The notes under the pieces were generated by a model. That model was not told the DNA's origin. It saw only the letters and a list, made by a program, of their open reading frames with translations, and made no database searches. From Marinobacter halotolerans (lineage in GTDB: Bacteria > Pseudomonadota > Gammaproteobacteria > Pseudomonadales > Oleiphilaceae), in NCBI RefSeq assembly GCF_008795985.1, contig NZ_VMHP01000002.1:1240001-1304000 (forward strand): DNA of 64,000 nt, written 5' to 3'. Numbering within the stretch: position 1 is the first letter of the stretch; the number at the start of each line of letters is the position of its first letter. Shown piece by piece: positions 57,765 to 64,000 of the stretch. The position numbers were made by a program, and so were the translations under genes.

Positions 57765-58346
57765 ATGAGTGAATACCTGCTGATTCTTGTCAGCACCATT
57801 CTGGTCAATAATTTCGTGCTGGTTCAGTTTCTCGGGTTATGCCCTTTTATGGGTGTCTCCGGGAAGCTGGAGACCGCTATGGGCATGTCTCTGGCCACTA
57901 CCTTCGTGCTGACGCTGGCATCAGTGTGCAGTTACCTGGCGTATACCTACCTTTTGGAACCGCTGGATCTGGCCTTTCTCAAGACCATCACCTTCATTCT
58001 GGTAATCGCCGTGGTGGTGCAGTTCACCGAGATGGTCGTTCGCAAAACCAGCCCGTTACTCTATCGGGTGCTGGGAATATTCCTGCCGCTGATCACCACC
58101 AACTGTGCCGTTCTGGGTGTTGCCCTGCTGAACCTCAACAAAAACAATAATTTTGTTGAGTCGGTTCTTTACGGCTTCGGGGCGGCTGCCGGTTTCTCAC
58201 TGGTGCTGGTGCTTTTTGCCGCCCTGCGGGAGCGGATTGCCGTCGCTGACGTGCCGGTTGCCTTTCAGGGGGCCGCCATTGGCATGGTAACGGCCGGGCT
58301 AATGGCATTGGCCTTCATGGGCTTTACCGGCCTGGTCAGTGTCTGA
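57765..58346 (+). CDS. rnfA: Rnf electron transport complex subunit A
   Basis: Integral membrane subunit of the Rnf (Rsx) complex, which moves electrons between NADH and ferredoxin coupled to ion translocation. 193 residues, six helices: [31 protein letters not shown] at the start (two blocks) includes a conserved Cys that in homologues helps coordinate an intramembrane iron centre; [12 protein letters not shown] is the matching Cys in helix 4. GGAG precedes ATG. First gene of rnfABCDGE. Confidence 0.97.
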   Translation: MSEYLLILVSTILVNNFVLVQFLGLCPFMGVSGKLETAMGMSLATTFVLTLASVCSYLAYTYLLEPLDLAFLKTITFILVIAVVVQFTEMVVRKTSPLLYRVLGIFLPLITTNCAVLGVALLNLNKNNNFVESVLYGFGAAAGFSLVLVLFAALRERIAVADVPVAFQGAAIGMVTAGLMALAFMGFTGLVSV

Positions 58347-58360
58347 CGGAGCGTTTGATT

Positions 58361-58954
58361 ATGTGGACAAGCATACTGATTGCTGTTGTGGTCCTGCTGG
58401 CACTGGCCGCCGTTTTTGGTGCCCTTCTGGGCTTCGCCTCCGAGCGTTTTAAAGTTGAGGGGGACCCGGTTGTCGAGCAGATCGACTCGCTGCTGCCCCA
58501 GACCCAATGCGGCCAGTGCGGCTTTCCCGGCTGTCGCCCCTATGCCGAATCCATTGCCAACGGCGATGCCATCAATAAATGCCCTCCCGGGGGCGAATCC
58601 ACCATCAAGGCGCTGGCCGACCTGCTGGATGTGGAACCCCAGCCGCTGGACGCAGAGCACGGTGTTGAACAGGAAAAGCGCGTTGCCGTAATTCGCGAGG
58701 ATGAATGCATCGGCTGCACCAAGTGCATTCAGGCCTGTCCGGTGGATGCCATTCTGGGCGCTGCCAAGCAGATGCATACCGTGATCGAGAGCGAATGCAC
58801 CGGCTGTGATCTGTGCGTCGACCCCTGCCCCGTCGACTGCATTGATATGGTCACCCTGGAGCCAGACATCCACAGCTGGACCTGGAGACCGCCGGAGCCG
58901 GGCATTATTGCCACCGACCGAATGGTTCCGGATCAGACCAGAGAGAGCGCCTGA
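58361..58954 (+). CDS. rnfB: Rnf complex subunit B (Fe-S protein)
   Basis: 197 residues from ATG 58361. One N-terminal membrane anchor (about 4-26), a four-Cys cluster domain [16 protein letters not shown] (about 48-65) and two ferredoxin-type [4Fe-4S] motifs: [16 protein letters not shown] and [16 protein letters not shown] (about 115-165). It passes electrons between ferredoxin and the membrane subunits. Its stop overlaps the rnfC ATG by one base (TGATG). Confidence 0.96.
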   Translation: MWTSILIAVVVLLALAAVFGALLGFASERFKVEGDPVVEQIDSLLPQTQCGQCGFPGCRPYAESIANGDAINKCPPGGESTIKALADLLDVEPQPLDAEHGVEQEKRVAVIREDECIGCTKCIQACPVDAILGAAKQMHTVIESECTGCDLCVDPCPVDCIDMVTLEPDIHSWTWRPPEPGIIATDRMVPDQTRESA

Positions 58955-60768
58955 TGACACAACTCTGGGATTTCAGTGGCGGCATTCATCCGGCGGAAAA
59001 CAAGTACCTGTCAACCACCCGCCCAATTGAGACACCAACGCTGCCAGAGCGGCTGGTTCTGCCGCTTCAACAGCATATCGGTGCGCCGGCGGAGGCCTGT
59101 GTGTCTGTGGGCGAGCGTGTTCTGAAGGGCCAGCCAATTGCAAAAGTCACCGGAGCCTTTGGCGTTCCCGTTCACGCTCCAACCTCCGGCAACATTGAGG
59201 CAATCTCTATGCAGCCGGTGCCCCATCCCTCCGGTATGAGCGACTGGTGCATTACGCTGATCCCCGATGGGCAGGAAGAGTGGGCGGAACGGGACCCGAT
59301 GACCGACTATCGTTCGCTGACCCGGGAAGCCGTTCTCCAGCGCATTCGCGAGTCCGGCATTGCCGGCCTTGGCGGTGCCGGCTTTCCTACCGATGTAAAA
59401 CTGCGCCCGCCAAAAGACCGCAAGGTCAACACCCTGATTCTCAATGGTGCGGAGTGCGAGCCCTATATCACCGCCGATGATATGGCAATGCGGGAACGTG
59501 CCGACGAGATTGTGACCGGGCTAAGGATAATGGCCTGGATTCTGCGGCCCGAGCGCTGCATTGTCGCCATCGAAGACAACAAACCCGAAGCTGTCGCAGC
59601 AATCCGGAAAGCGACGGAGGGCACCCAGACGGAGGTGGTGGTTATACCCACCAAGTACCCGTCCGGCGGTGAAAAACAACTGATCCAGATTCTGACCGGC
59701 ATGGAAGTTCCCAGTGGCGGCATCCCCGCGGACATCGGGGTGATGTGCCAGAATACCGGCACCGCTATTGCGGTGTCCCGGGCGGTTCTGCATGGCGAGC
59801 CGCTGATCTCCAGAATCACCACCGTCACCGGCCGGGCCCTGTCGAACCCGGGAACCTTCGACGTTCTGCTGGGGACTCCGGTCGAACACCTGCTGACACA
59901 GGCAGGGCTTGAATCAGAAGCGTTGCGTAGGCTGATTCTTGGCGGCCCCATGATGGGCTACACCCTTGAAACGCCCTCTGTGCCGGTGGTCAAAACCACC
60001 AACTGCGTTATTGCCGCAACGGGGCAGGAACTGCCCACGCCACCGCCGGAGCAGCCCTGTATTCGCTGCGGGATGTGCGCCGAGGCCTGCCCGATGGAAC
60101 TGCTTCCGCAGCAGCTTTTCTGGCACTCCAAAGCTGGCGAACACGAGAAGGCCGAACACCTGAACCTGTTTGACTGCATCGAATGCGGGATTTGCTCCTA
60201 CGTCTGCCCCAGCTCAATCCCCCTGGTCCAGTACTACCGTGCCGCGAAGGGTGAGATTCGCGTCCAGCGGGCCGAGCATCTCAAGGCTGACCGGGCCCGT
60301 GAGCGGTTCGAGGCCCGTCAGGCGAGGCTTGAGCGGGAACAGCAGGAGAAAGAAGATCGCCGCAAGGAGCGCGCCAGAGCAGCTGCCGAGGCACAAGCCA
60401 GAAACCAGGCAGAGGCGGAGGACGCTGGCCCGGAGAGCCCTGCGGCCGACAACCGCGCGGCGAAATCTGCTCTGGTGGAACAGGCTCTGGCCAGGAAGAA
60501 GGCCAAAGCCAGCCAACCGGCTGCGCCTGCAGTGTCCCCGGAGAGCAAGGGGGAAAGCAAGGTGGAAACCACCGAGCAAGCGCCGGATATTGACGCGCTG
60601 GAAAAACAGCTGAGCCAGGCCACCGCCAAGCTCAACACCATGCAGAGCATGCTGGAAGACGCCAGGGCCGAAAACGCAGACAACGTCGAGAAACTCGAAC
60701 GGGCCGTGGCGAAAAATCATGATCGTGTGAAACGTGCCGAAAAGGCGCTTGCCGAGGCCCGGAACTGA
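58954..60768 (+). CDS. rnfC: Rnf complex subunit C (NADH-binding Fe-S protein)
   Basis: 604 residues. N-terminal HPAENK-type entry ([14 protein letters not shown]), NADH/FMN-binding [13 protein letters not shown] (about 135-148) and [14 protein letters not shown], and two [4Fe-4S] motifs [17 protein letters not shown] and [16 protein letters not shown] (about 369-425). The last 160 residues are an Ala/Glu/Lys/Arg-rich coiled-coil tail ([22 protein letters not shown]), which is variable in length among gammaproteobacterial RnfC. Overlaps rnfD by one base. Confidence 0.95.
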   Translation: MTQLWDFSGGIHPAENKYLSTTRPIETPTLPERLVLPLQQHIGAPAEACVSVGERVLKGQPIAKVTGAFGVPVHAPTSGNIEAISMQPVPHPSGMSDWCITLIPDGQEEWAERDPMTDYRSLTREAVLQRIRESGIAGLGGAGFPTDVKLRPPKDRKVNTLILNGAECEPYITADDMAMRERADEIVTGLRIMAWILRPERCIVAIEDNKPEAVAAIRKATEGTQTEVVVIPTKYPSGGEKQLIQILTGMEVPSGGIPADIGVMCQNTGTAIAVSRAVLHGEPLISRITTVTGRALSNPGTFDVLLGTPVEHLLTQAGLESEALRRLILGGPMMGYTLETPSVPVVKTTNCVIAATGQELPTPPPEQPCIRCGMCAEACPMELLPQQLFWHSKAGEHEKAEHLNLFDCIECGICSYVCPSSIPLVQYYRAAKGEIRVQRAEHLKADRARERFEARQARLEREQQEKEDRRKERARAAAEAQARNQAEAEDAGPESPAADNRAAKSALVEQALARKKAKASQPAAPAVSPESKGESKVETTEQAPDIDALEKQLSQATAKLNTMQSMLEDARAENADNVEKLERAVAKNHDRVKRAEKALAEARN

Positions 60769-61820
60769 TGGCTCTAGCTCAACAAACCTCACCCCATGCA
60801 CGGCGCGCCCGGCCCACATCGAACCTGATGCTCTGGGTGATGCTGGCAACTCTGCCGGGCCTGCTGGCCCAGACCATTTTCTTTGGTTGGGGTAACCTGA
60901 TCAACGTGATCTGGTGCATCGCGCTCGCCCTGGGGGCGGAAGCAGCCATGTTAAGGCTACGCGGGCGACCAATCGCATTTTTCCTGAAGGACAACACAGC
61001 AGCGCTGACCGGGCTTCTTCTGGGGCTGTCCCTGCCGCCTCTAGCGCCCTGGTGGGTGTCGGCGGTGGCGGTTCTGGCCGCCATCATACTGGCGAAACAG
61101 CTTTACGGCGGCCTGGGCTCTAACCCCTTCAACCCCGCCATGGTGGGCTACGCGCTGGTACTGATCTCTTTCCCCGTGGCAATGACCACCACCTGGGCGG
61201 AGCCGGCTCTGATCTGGCAGTCGGCGCCGAGCCTGCTCGAAACCCTGAATATTATTGTGTCAGGCCAGCAAAGCACCATCGACGCCTTCACCATGGCCAC
61301 CCCGCTGGACCAGTACAAACATAACATCAGCGCCCAGACCTCGACCGAGGTACTACAACACCCCACCTTTGGCGAGGGCGTCGCCCGTGGCTGGGAGTGG
61401 GTCAACGCCGGTTTCCTTTTAGGCGGGATCTGGCTGCTGTTCATGCGCATCATCACCTGGAATATACCGGTCAGCGTACTGGGCGGGCTTGCGGCCATGA
61501 GCGTGGTGTTCGGCACCAATGCGGATCTGTATACCCCTCTGTCCATTCACCTGTTGGCGGGCGCCACCATGCTGGGGGCATTTTTCATTGCCACAGACCC
61601 TGTGTCCGCCGCGACCAGCCATCAGGGCAAATTGATCTATGGGGCGGGCATTGGCGTTCTTGTCTACCTGATCCGTACCTGGGGTGCGTATCCGGACGCT
61701 GTCGCCTTCGCCGTACTGCTGATGAACTTCGCCGTGCCATTCATTGACTATTACACACCACCCCGCACTTATGGCCATCACAAGGCCCGGCGCGGGATTC
61801 CGGGCAGGAACCAGGGATAA
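60768..61820 (+). CDS. rnfD: Rnf complex subunit D (FMN-binding)
   Basis: 350-residue membrane subunit related to NqrB, with about nine to ten helices. The covalent FMN threonine is expected in [11 protein letters not shown] (about residue 187), where many homologues read [22 protein letters not shown] and [11 protein letters not shown] are also conserved-looking. It starts by an overlapping TGATG after rnfC and ends 2 bp before rnfG. Confidence 0.95.
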   Translation: MALAQQTSPHARRARPTSNLMLWVMLATLPGLLAQTIFFGWGNLINVIWCIALALGAEAAMLRLRGRPIAFFLKDNTAALTGLLLGLSLPPLAPWWVSAVAVLAAIILAKQLYGGLGSNPFNPAMVGYALVLISFPVAMTTTWAEPALIWQSAPSLLETLNIIVSGQQSTIDAFTMATPLDQYKHNISAQTSTEVLQHPTFGEGVARGWEWVNAGFLLGGIWLLFMRIITWNIPVSVLGGLAAMSVVFGTNADLYTPLSIHLLAGATMLGAFFIATDPVSAATSHQGKLIYGAGIGVLVYLIRTWGAYPDAVAFAVLLMNFAVPFIDYYTPPRTYGHHKARRGIPGRNQG

Positions 61821-61822
61821 CC

Positions 61823-62524
61823 ATGGCCACACTTGGACAATCCATCTGGCGAAACGCCGTCGGCCTCGGGCTTTTTGCCGTGATTACTGGCGGAACCATC
61901 GCCCTTACTCAGGCGCTGACGGAAGACCGGATCGAGCAGCAGGTGGCCCGCGCCGAGGCCAGGGCCCTTTTCGAGATCATTCCAGAGGACCGCATCAGTA
62001 ACAGGATTCTCTCCGACACCGTCACCCTGCCGGCCAGCGATACCATGAATAACGGCAAGCCAATTACAGCCTGGGTGGCACGCAGGGACGTTCGGCCGAC
62101 AGGTCTGATCCTGCCGGTTACCGCTCCGGACGGCTATTCCGGCGAAATCCATCTGCTGGTTGGCATCAACATGAAGGGCACGGTGCTGGGCGTTCGGGTC
62201 ACCAGCCACCGGGAAACACCAGGATTGGGTGACAAGGTCGACACCAAGAAATCGGACTGGATCTTAACCTTCGAGGGCCGCTCGCTGGACAATCCCGAGC
62301 CTGAAAACTGGGCCGTCAAGAAGGATGGCGGCGTATTCGACCAGTTCACCGGTGCTACCATAACCCCCCGGGCGGTGGTTAGCGCCGTCGAACGGACACT
62401 GGTCTACTTTCGCGAACATCGCCGGCAGATTCGGGACATCGTGAGAGAGCCGCCCTCACCCGCTAGCGAGCCAATCACGCCGGAAGCACTGGCAGGTAAC
62501 GAATCGGCAGAGGAGCATTCCTGA
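61823..62524 (+). CDS. rnfG: Rnf complex subunit G (FMN-binding)
   Basis: 233 residues with one N-terminal membrane helix (about 11-34) and a periplasmic domain related to NqrC. Covalent FMN attachment is expected at the last Thr of [12 protein letters not shown] (about residue 176), with the partner loop [12 protein letters not shown] at about 130. The C-terminal tail is Glu/Pro-rich. rnfE follows after 1 bp. Confidence 0.96.
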   Translation: MATLGQSIWRNAVGLGLFAVITGGTIALTQALTEDRIEQQVARAEARALFEIIPEDRISNRILSDTVTLPASDTMNNGKPITAWVARRDVRPTGLILPVTAPDGYSGEIHLLVGINMKGTVLGVRVTSHRETPGLGDKVDTKKSDWILTFEGRSLDNPEPENWAVKKDGGVFDQFTGATITPRAVVSAVERTLVYFREHRRQIRDIVREPPSPASEPITPEALAGNESAEEHS

Positions 62525-62525
62525 C

Positions 62526-63236
62526 ATGGCGAGCAAATCAAATTCGGAGATCATCCGCGACGGCCTCTGGACCAACAACCCGGCGCTGGTACAAGTTCTC
62601 GGACTGTGCCCCCTGCTGGCCGTCACCAGCACAGTGGTGAATGCAATTGGTCTGGGCCTGGCGACCCTGCTTGTTCTGATGGGATCCAACCTGGCGGTCT
62701 CCCTGATCCGTAATTTTGTCGGCGATTCGGTCCGGCTACCGGCCTTTGTAATGATCATTGCCTCGTTCGTTACCTGCGCCGAACTTCTTATGCAGGCCTA
62801 TACCTATGAGCTGTATCAGATTCTGGGAATATTCATCCCGCTGATCGTCACCAACTGCGCCATTCTGGGCCGTGCGGATGCGTTCGCCTCAAAAAATCCG
62901 CCCATTCCTGCCCTGCTTGACGGCTTCATGATGGGCCTGGGGTTTCTGGTGGTATTGATTGCGCTGGGCGCAATTCGAGAACTGATTGGACAGGGAACCT
63001 TGCTGACTGATATGGACCTGCTCCTTGGCCCGGCTGCCGGCGACTGGGCGATTCGCCCACTGGAAAACTATCCCAACGTCCTGTTTATGGTGCTGCCACC
63101 GGGCGCCTTCATCGGGCTGGGGTTGCTGATCGCTCTGAAAAACGGAATTGATAACCAGATCAAGGCTCGCAAAGCCTCTGTAGAGCCGATCGAGGCAGGC
63201 AGCAAACGTGTTCGCGTGACGGGGCATGTGTCATGA
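62526..63236 (+). CDS. rnfE: Rnf complex subunit E
   Basis: 236-residue membrane subunit, paralogue of RnfA, with six helices. [18 protein letters not shown] and [16 protein letters not shown] carry the conserved cysteines matching those in RnfA. ATG 62526; the last codons overlap the start of nth by 4 bp (ATGA). Last rnf gene. Confidence 0.96.
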   Translation: MASKSNSEIIRDGLWTNNPALVQVLGLCPLLAVTSTVVNAIGLGLATLLVLMGSNLAVSLIRNFVGDSVRLPAFVMIIASFVTCAELLMQAYTYELYQILGIFIPLIVTNCAILGRADAFASKNPPIPALLDGFMMGLGFLVVLIALGAIRELIGQGTLLTDMDLLLGPAAGDWAIRPLENYPNVLFMVLPPGAFIGLGLLIALKNGIDNQIKARKASVEPIEAGSKRVRVTGHVS

Positions 63237-63874
63237 ATAAAGAGAAACGAACGGCCATATTTTCCCGCCTGAGAGACGCCAATCCGTCGCCAACCACGGA
63301 GCTGAACTACACAAACCCGTTCGAACTGCTGATTGCGGTGATACTCTCAGCCCAGGCAACGGACGTGGGGGTAAACAAGGCAACCGCCCGGCTGTTTCCC
63401 GTGGCAAACACGCCTGAGGGAATCTACGCGCTGGGCGTGGAGGGGCTGAAGGAATACATCAAGACCATCGGCCTGTTTAACAGCAAGGCAGAAAACGTCA
63501 TCAAAACCTGCAAGGCCCTGATCGAAAAGCACAACAGCCAGGTACCGGACAACCGGGAGGATCTTGAAGCTCTGCCGGGCGTGGGCAGAAAAACCGCCAA
63601 CGTGGTACTCAATACCGCTTTCGGACAGCCTGCCATGGCCGTGGATACCCATATATTCCGGGTATCCAACCGAACCGGTATTGCCCCGGGTAAAAACGTT
63701 CTAGAGGTGGAAAAGCGTCTGATGCGGCTGGTGCCCAGGGAATTCCTGCTGAATGCCCACCACTGGCTGATTCTTCACGGTCGATACACATGTACGGCAC
63801 GTAAACCCAGGTGTGGTGCTTGCGAGATCGAGGATCTGTGCGAGTTCAGGTATAAGCGGGACTACATGGATTGA
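63233..63874 (+). CDS. nth: Endonuclease III
   Basis: Base-excision repair glycosylase/AP lyase for oxidised pyrimidines. 213 residues with helix-hairpin-helix [14 protein letters not shown] (catalytic Lys near 120), catalytic Asp in [12 protein letters not shown] (near 138) and the C-terminal [4Fe-4S] motif C-X6-C-X2-C-X5-C ([20 protein letters not shown]). It overlaps rnfE by 4 bp, the widespread rnf-nth linkage in gammaproteobacteria. Confidence 0.97.
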   Translation: MNKEKRTAIFSRLRDANPSPTTELNYTNPFELLIAVILSAQATDVGVNKATARLFPVANTPEGIYALGVEGLKEYIKTIGLFNSKAENVIKTCKALIEKHNSQVPDNREDLEALPGVGRKTANVVLNTAFGQPAMAVDTHIFRVSNRTGIAPGKNVLEVEKRLMRLVPREFLLNAHHWLILHGRYTCTARKPRCGACEIEDLCEFRYKRDYMD

Positions 63875-63877
63875 GAC

Positions 63878-63903
63878 TGATCCGCCCGCGACGGGGCGGA
63901 TCA
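63878..63903. terminator. Stem-loop after nth
   Basis: A perfect 10-bp stem, TGATCCGCCC (63878-63887) with GGGCGGATCA (63894-63903), around a GCGACG loop, between the convergent nth and the partial gene at the right edge. There is no T-tract on either strand, so it may act as a processing or Rho-assisted end rather than an intrinsic terminator. Confidence 0.5.
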
Positions 63904-63929
63904 GCTACTGCCGTAACTGAGGTCGCGAA

Positions 63930-64000
63930 TTAACGCTGACCCAGCATTTTCTCTTTCAGGTCTTCCTGTGCAGGCTTGTCAGACAGCCAGATACCGAACA
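63930..64000 (-). CDS. C-terminal end of probable chalcone isomerase-like protein (partial)
   Basis: The reverse strand reads into the window as FGIWLSDKPAQEDLKEKMLGQR and stop (TAA at 63930-63932). The ending with a GIWL, a Pro and LxxxxLG resembles the C-terminus of periplasmic chalcone isomerase-like (Chalcone_3) proteins, whose last residues often read GIWLGxxPxxxxLKxxLLG. Only 23 codons are present, so the call is tentative; the start lies beyond 64000. Confidence 0.45.
   Translation of the reverse strand, partial: FGIWLSDKPAQEDLKEKMLGQR

Noticed and set aside
1..64000. CRISPR array, prophage, insertion sequence, toxin-antitoxin or defence island
   Set aside because: No regularly spaced direct repeats, transposase, integrase, phage structural gene or paired small toxin/antitoxin genes were found; nearly every base belongs to recognisable core genes.

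Overview
The window is ordinary, densely packed chromosome of a marine gammaproteobacterium. Gene content, gene order and base composition point to Marinobacter or a close relative; this genus call is inference from synteny and not from a database search. Gene blocks match those of Pseudomonas and its relatives: alaS-lysC-csrA-tRNA-Ser; lptFG opposite pepA-holC-valS; chemoreceptor-ampE-ampD-DUF1631-nadC; purMN opposite DUF2066-CDP-alcohol transferase-hda; and dcd-apbC opposite metG-rnfABCDGE-nth. The marine character shows in two sodium-linked energy systems, the oadGAB oxaloacetate decarboxylase pump and the Rnf complex.

Layout. 1-5.7 kb: gyrA (3' end outside the window), purU, a secreted gamma-glutamyltranspeptidase and a small YkoF-like protein. 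5.7-10.2 kb: a short-type aconitase and a YghU-type GST/PQQ-dehydrogenase pair. 10.3-12.1 kb: an accessory patch with two PEP-CTERM surface/exported proteins, each preceded by a sigma-54-like promoter, closed by a strong bidirectional terminator. 12.1-17.9 kb: phhB, then the SOS mutagenesis operon imuA-imuB-dnaE2 with a nearly perfect LexA box over its promoter. 18-21.4 kb: oadGAB. 21.6-24.4 kb: dbpA, a DUF2058 gene, a hairpin-rich spacer, two identical tRNA-Arg(ACG), tRNA-Ser(GCT) and csrA. 24.6-31.4 kb: lysC, alaS, an RDD protein and lptFG. 31.5-38 kb: pepA, holC, valS, a ketopantoate-reductase-like gene and a PduO-type adenosyltransferase. 38-45.1 kb: a chemoreceptor, ampED, DUF1631 and nadC. 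45.1-49 kb: yqcC, an orphan ParA, hda, a CDP-alcohol phosphatidyltransferase and DUF2066. 49.2-55.5 kb: purMN, DUF3108, avtA, yjaG, dcd and apbC. 55.7-64 kb: metG, rnfABCDGE, nth and the tail of a probable chalcone-isomerase-like gene.

I found no prophage, insertion sequence, CRISPR array, toxin-antitoxin pair or recognisable defence system. The least-explained items are the PEP-CTERM pair with its promoters, a 108-bp palindromic intergenic element beside dcd, the hairpin cluster next to the tRNAs, and a PQQ-type dehydrogenase joined to an N-terminal membrane domain with an internal signal-peptide-like segment. Nothing here clearly constitutes a new multi-gene system. No spacer longer than about 300 bases lacks a gene or RNA.
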